Part shown: positions 60,703 to 64,000 of the stretch, piece after piece
How the letters are laid out: each line of letters opens with the position of its first letter
Numbering within the stretch: the stretch's first letter is position 1
From: Micromussa lordhowensis
Taxonomy: Eukaryota; Cnidaria; Anthozoa; Scleractinia; Lobophylliidae
Reading direction: 5' to 3'
Assembly (NCBI GenBank): GCA_964020085.1
Contig: OZ026607.1
Coordinates: forward strand, 9,019,535 to 9,083,534
Length of the DNA stretch: 64,000 nt
Position numbers and translations under genes: made by a program
Notes under the pieces: model-generated
Seen by the model: the letters and a program-made list of their open reading frames with translations, nothing else
What the model was told of the DNA's origin: nothing
The model's database searches: none

Positions 60703-63568
60703 ATGGCGCTGATTTCATGATTTCCAGTTCCTAGTTTGTCGCCTTCTGGTGGGTGAGGGTGGCGATGAGGAGAGGGTTGGAGACAACAATCCTTGAAACA
60801 CTTCTGCGTCATTCTTAATTTATTGCTGTTGTTATTCTCATAGATTATTACAATTGTCGTTTCTCGGCCACTAGTAAACCCTAGTCAAGTCTCTCGTTTT
60901 AGAGAGTTGGACGTTTGAACCCAGTGAAAAGCTACAATACTGAAATATCAGTGTATTATTTCAGGTTCCTGTATGACATGGCTAGTTTTCGCAATGGATC
61001 TATTTGCCTGTATCCGCCAAAAAAATGCCACAGAATTTGACTTGTCACTGATAATCTTTGATACAATTCTGTCCTAGAGCTAGCTTTCCACAAGACTTAT
61101 CGTGGCTCAAATAAAAGGAAATCACTGTCCCGTATGACTTTTGAAGCCAAAAAGACTACATCCACCGTCTTTTCATCGAATCATGAATTGTACAATTTAA
61201 TATGAGTGCTTCCAACAAAGAATTCGAGTCTTGGGAACACAAACCTTCACATATCAAAGCCGCGGCGGAGAAGGCCTGCATCGTCTTAATTAAATGGACT
61301 GAATAAGGGGTTCCTACATCGAGAATCGATTGAACTTCAAGCAAACTAGGCCATAATTTAATACGAGTAAGCGAACACTCCGCATGTTGTACCTACGTCA
61401 ATGATCGACCGGTAGTCACACAATCAAATCTTATTCCCGCTGGCGAATCACAGACAGTTCTCATAGTTAGGTAGGCCGAAAACGCCCCAATTTAAGAAAA
61501 CAAGCAAAGCTACTCACGATCAGTCTTTGACGAGATTTTCTTCACTCTGTCTGTGGCCATGTTTTGCTCGCAAACAGCAATGTCCCGGATGTACTTGAGT
61601 TTCATCGAGCGGGAAAGTATCGTTTCAACAGTACAACATACTTTTTTGTAAGTCTTTAGCCACATCAATGTTCAGGCCAAATAACGCAACCAGCAGTACA
61701 AATGTCTAGTCCGTTGCACGTCTAAGCCCTGAATTGATGTGGCTAAAGCTCTTTGCTGTCTGAAGCAAGCACAACATTATCGCCAAGCCCATGCACAGTC
61801 CAAACACCGGTTTACACATCTCAGGGCCGTTTCATGTACGATAATGGACGACGCCTGCTAGCAAATCGTTAGACTTGCACCTTCATTGGACTTAATGATG
61901 TCCTCGGGCAGACTTCCTTTAGACAGCAGTTACAGAAGGCTAATCGGTCGGCTCCTGCTCAGAGTCACCGCTTTACCGGAGTCAGCTTTGGTTTAACCAA
62001 AATATATATTACCTTGTTAAAAATTACGAAACTTGTTTTGAATACTGATTCTGCTCGTAAAATTGCCGGCGTATTCTAACGGTGGGAAACACTCAGAAAG
62101 AGCTATGGCGTTTTCTGCTCAAATTCTTTTTCAGGCAAGCAAATTCTGCTCCGGAATCCTGCTCGAGATAAGTGACCGATCCCAGCTCAGCTACATCTTG
62201 CATCGATAAATTGTAAACACTCATTGACGTTCGCAGTGAGTCGACCAACTGTAAGCAAATCTTGCTTTGCACAGTACCTCTTGGTAGCTGTGATAGCGAA
62301 CTCTTCTGGTTTAATAAACTTGCCGGCAATTAAAAGCAACAGTTACGAACGATACTCAGAACTTTCAGTTAGTTTTGAAGTGTATGTCTGTTTTCAAATT
62401 TTCGACCGTTACCTTCTTGGTTTCTCGCTGTTTCAAATCGTTTCCGAAAAATACTTGATTTCGGCTCAAAAATGCGCAATTCTATTCGGCACAATTCTGG
62501 ATGACCACAGTAATGAATAATGCTTGAGTTTCTAGCGGCACAATCTATCCAAACCTCAGGTCTATCTATAACTAGTAGAATACAATCCCACTCTCTGATT
62601 AAGCGAGCCAGCAATTTTCATATCCGCAGCACGTACTATACGCATCTTAATTTTTTGTCAACAACCCAAGGGATTTCCAGGTGGTCCAGCGGGATGAGCT
62701 GCGCGCGGCTGATCCAACTGTCGCACCTGGCGGTCGTAAGTTCAAGTCTCGATATGTCATAAAAGGAGTTATTCTCGAACGGCTTGGGGGTCGAATAACT
62801 TCTCCCCCGATCGAGATTCGAGCTCGGGCCGGGAAAAAAATCCCGGATTTTTTGCTTGAATTAATTGATTTATTTACTTAGCTACTTTTTTTTTCCAGGC
62901 TCTTTGGTGGTTTTTTTTCCCCCTCTTTTTTTCCCTTCTAACTTGAATGTTTTTTTTTTTAATTAATTGATTGATATTTATTGATTTTTTCCAATGTGTT
63001 TCAAGTTTTTTGTTGTTGTTTGGGATCAGCTTTTTCCTTATTGCTGTCGATCTGAGAGACTTTGTTTCTCCTTTATCGACGTCTGATTTCTTTGCTTTTT
63101 AAACCCTCTTGATCGGAACCAATAGACTTCTAAGACCGAGGAAGTTTGCCTAAGGTGGTTTGTTAGTCGGGAGCAATCCATGCCTTGGTTTCCCTGTGGG
63201 CAATATCGCACACAAACAGAATGCCAACATTTGGTTTACCCAGAATATATATTACCTTGTTTTCATGAAACGTAATCGATCTAGGATCAGTAAATATGTA
63301 GAAGGCTGCTTTGAAACTCGCTTGAGCCGATGAATGCTTTTAGTGAGCAACAGATCAGTCAGCTCTCGCGGTTTTGAGTGCAAGTTGTTTTTTGTTTTTA
63401 TATCATTTAGAATCACATTTCACGTTGTTGTTGTTTTTTATTTAATTACGGTGAATCTATCAAAACGTTCAGTAATATGCAATTGTGGAATTACCATAAG
63501 TAAGTTTGGCAGAGCTAGTCAGAATAAGTGAGATGGGACGGCGATTGAGAGTCGACTTGGGCTGAAAT
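60703..63568. repeat. Array unit 14 (2866 bp)
   Basis: tRNA-like module 62681-62853. A 4-bp insertion (CTTAATTAAATGG near 61288) breaks the small plus-strand ORF. Only four GTT copies. Confidence 0.95.
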
Positions 63569-64000
63569 ATGGCGCTGATTTCATGATTTCCAGTTCCTAG
63601 TTTGTCGCCTTCTGGTGGGTGAGGGTGGCGATGAGGAGAGGGTTGGAGACAACAATCCTTGAAACACTTCTGCGTCATTCTTAATTTATTGCTGTTGTTA
63701 TTCTCATAGATTATTACAATTGTCGTTTCTCGGCCACTAGTAAACCCTAGTCAAGTCTCTCGTTTTAGAGAGTTGGACGTTTGAACCCAGTGAAAAGCTA
63801 CAATACTGAAATATCAGTGTATTATTTCAGGTTCCTGTATGACATGGCTAGTTTTCGCAATGGATCTATTTGCCTGTATCCGCCAAAAAAATGCCACAGA
63901 ATCTGACTTGTCACTGATAATCTTTGATACAATTCTGTCCTAGAGCTAGCTTTCCACAAGACTTATCGTGGCTCAAATAAAAGGAAATCACTCTCCCGTA
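63569..64000. repeat. Array unit 15 (partial, cut by window end)
   Basis: The first 432 bp of a further unit, matching the others up to the last base. The array therefore continues to the right. Confidence 0.95.

Larger units (their letters stand above)
22170..64000. repeat. Macrosatellite array of about 2.87-kb units, head to tail, running off the window
   Basis: Using ATGGCGCTGATTTC as phase marker, repeats begin at 22170, 25043, 27617, 30486, 33355, 36223, 39093, 41962, 44833, 47701, 50576, 54965, 57832, 60703 and 63569. Spacings are 2873, 2574, 2869, 2869, 2868, 2870, 2869, 2871, 2868, 2875, 4389, 2867, 2871 and 2866. The two outliers are explained by one deletion and one transposon insertion. 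Units differ by scattered substitutions and small indels only. No rRNA, snRNA, tRNA or histone gene was recognised in the unit. The longest ORFs are under about 120 codons and lack known motifs. The left edge is abrupt, directly after the Penelope relic; the right edge lies beyond the window. Confidence 0.97.

Noticed and set aside
22170..64000. The recurrent ORFs of 61-116 codons in each unit as protein genes
   Set aside because: They recur only because the DNA recurs, overlap one another on both strands, lack recognisable domains, and several are opened or closed by single indels (for example at 43446 and 49190).
22170..64000. rDNA, 5S, U-snRNA or spliced-leader repeat
   Set aside because: None of the diagnostic core sequences of these RNAs was seen on either strand of a unit.
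22170..64000. Array as a pure assembly artefact
   Set aside because: Units differ by many private substitutions, indels, one 295-bp deletion and one transposon insertion. Exact copy number still needs long-read confirmation.

Overview
Eukaryotic (metazoan) genomic DNA. The mix of elements points to a cnidarian, most likely a reef coral or sea anemone, but this is inferred from repeat content and no host gene fixes the species. Present are a Crypton-type recombinase relic, a Polinton DNA polymerase B relic, Penelope-like elements with GIY-YIG, CR1/L2-type LINE tails, tRNA-derived SINEs and several MITE families, two with TTAA target sites. No bacterial operon structure, rRNA or CRISPR array is visible.

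Layout. (1) 1-3,000: a foldback element, a frameshifted Crypton-type tyrosine recombinase on the minus strand, a minus-strand relic with STPR-like repeats and a zinc-cluster segment (Helitron-like), and a 268-bp MITE. (2) 3,652-11,201, plus strand: the one host-type gene I can support. It is a small coiled-coil protein spread over many exons of 25-67 nt, with a repeated exon module and two possible 3' ends, each with its own AATAAA. Its introns hold several MITEs and minisatellites. (3) 11,240-14,550: a tRNA-derived SINE, a striking triple palindrome at 12,485-12,551, diverged short repeats and a 5'-truncated LINE. (4) 14,553-20,467: a decayed Polinton-type DNA polymerase B read on the minus strand. 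It has two introns, a nested LINE (itself carrying a MITE), a 183-bp Penelope fragment flanked by an 11-bp direct repeat, a small MITE, and its C-terminal portion inverted in place. (5) 20,960-22,169: the 3' half of a decayed Penelope-like element (reverse transcriptase plus GIY-YIG).

(6) 22,170-64,000: about two thirds of the window is a head-to-tail array of a roughly 2.87-kb unit, 14 complete or near-complete units plus a partial one, running off the window end. Units are nearly identical but carry private and neighbour-shared variants, so the array looks genuinely repeated and locally homogenised. Each unit carries a tRNA-like module with A and B boxes, followed by paired segments, a strong hairpin and a T6 run (a candidate Pol III transcript or SINE). 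Each also carries a roughly 95-nt near-perfect hairpin, a GTT microsatellite and only short ORFs. One unit lost about 295 bp up to the A box. Another gained a 1,530-bp TTAA-flanked transposon holding decayed THAP-like and P2X7-tail-like coding segments.

The most novel items are the array with its embedded Pol III-like module and hairpin, and the modular micro-exon coiled-coil gene. No family could be assigned to the array's small ORFs or to the coiled-coil protein by eye.
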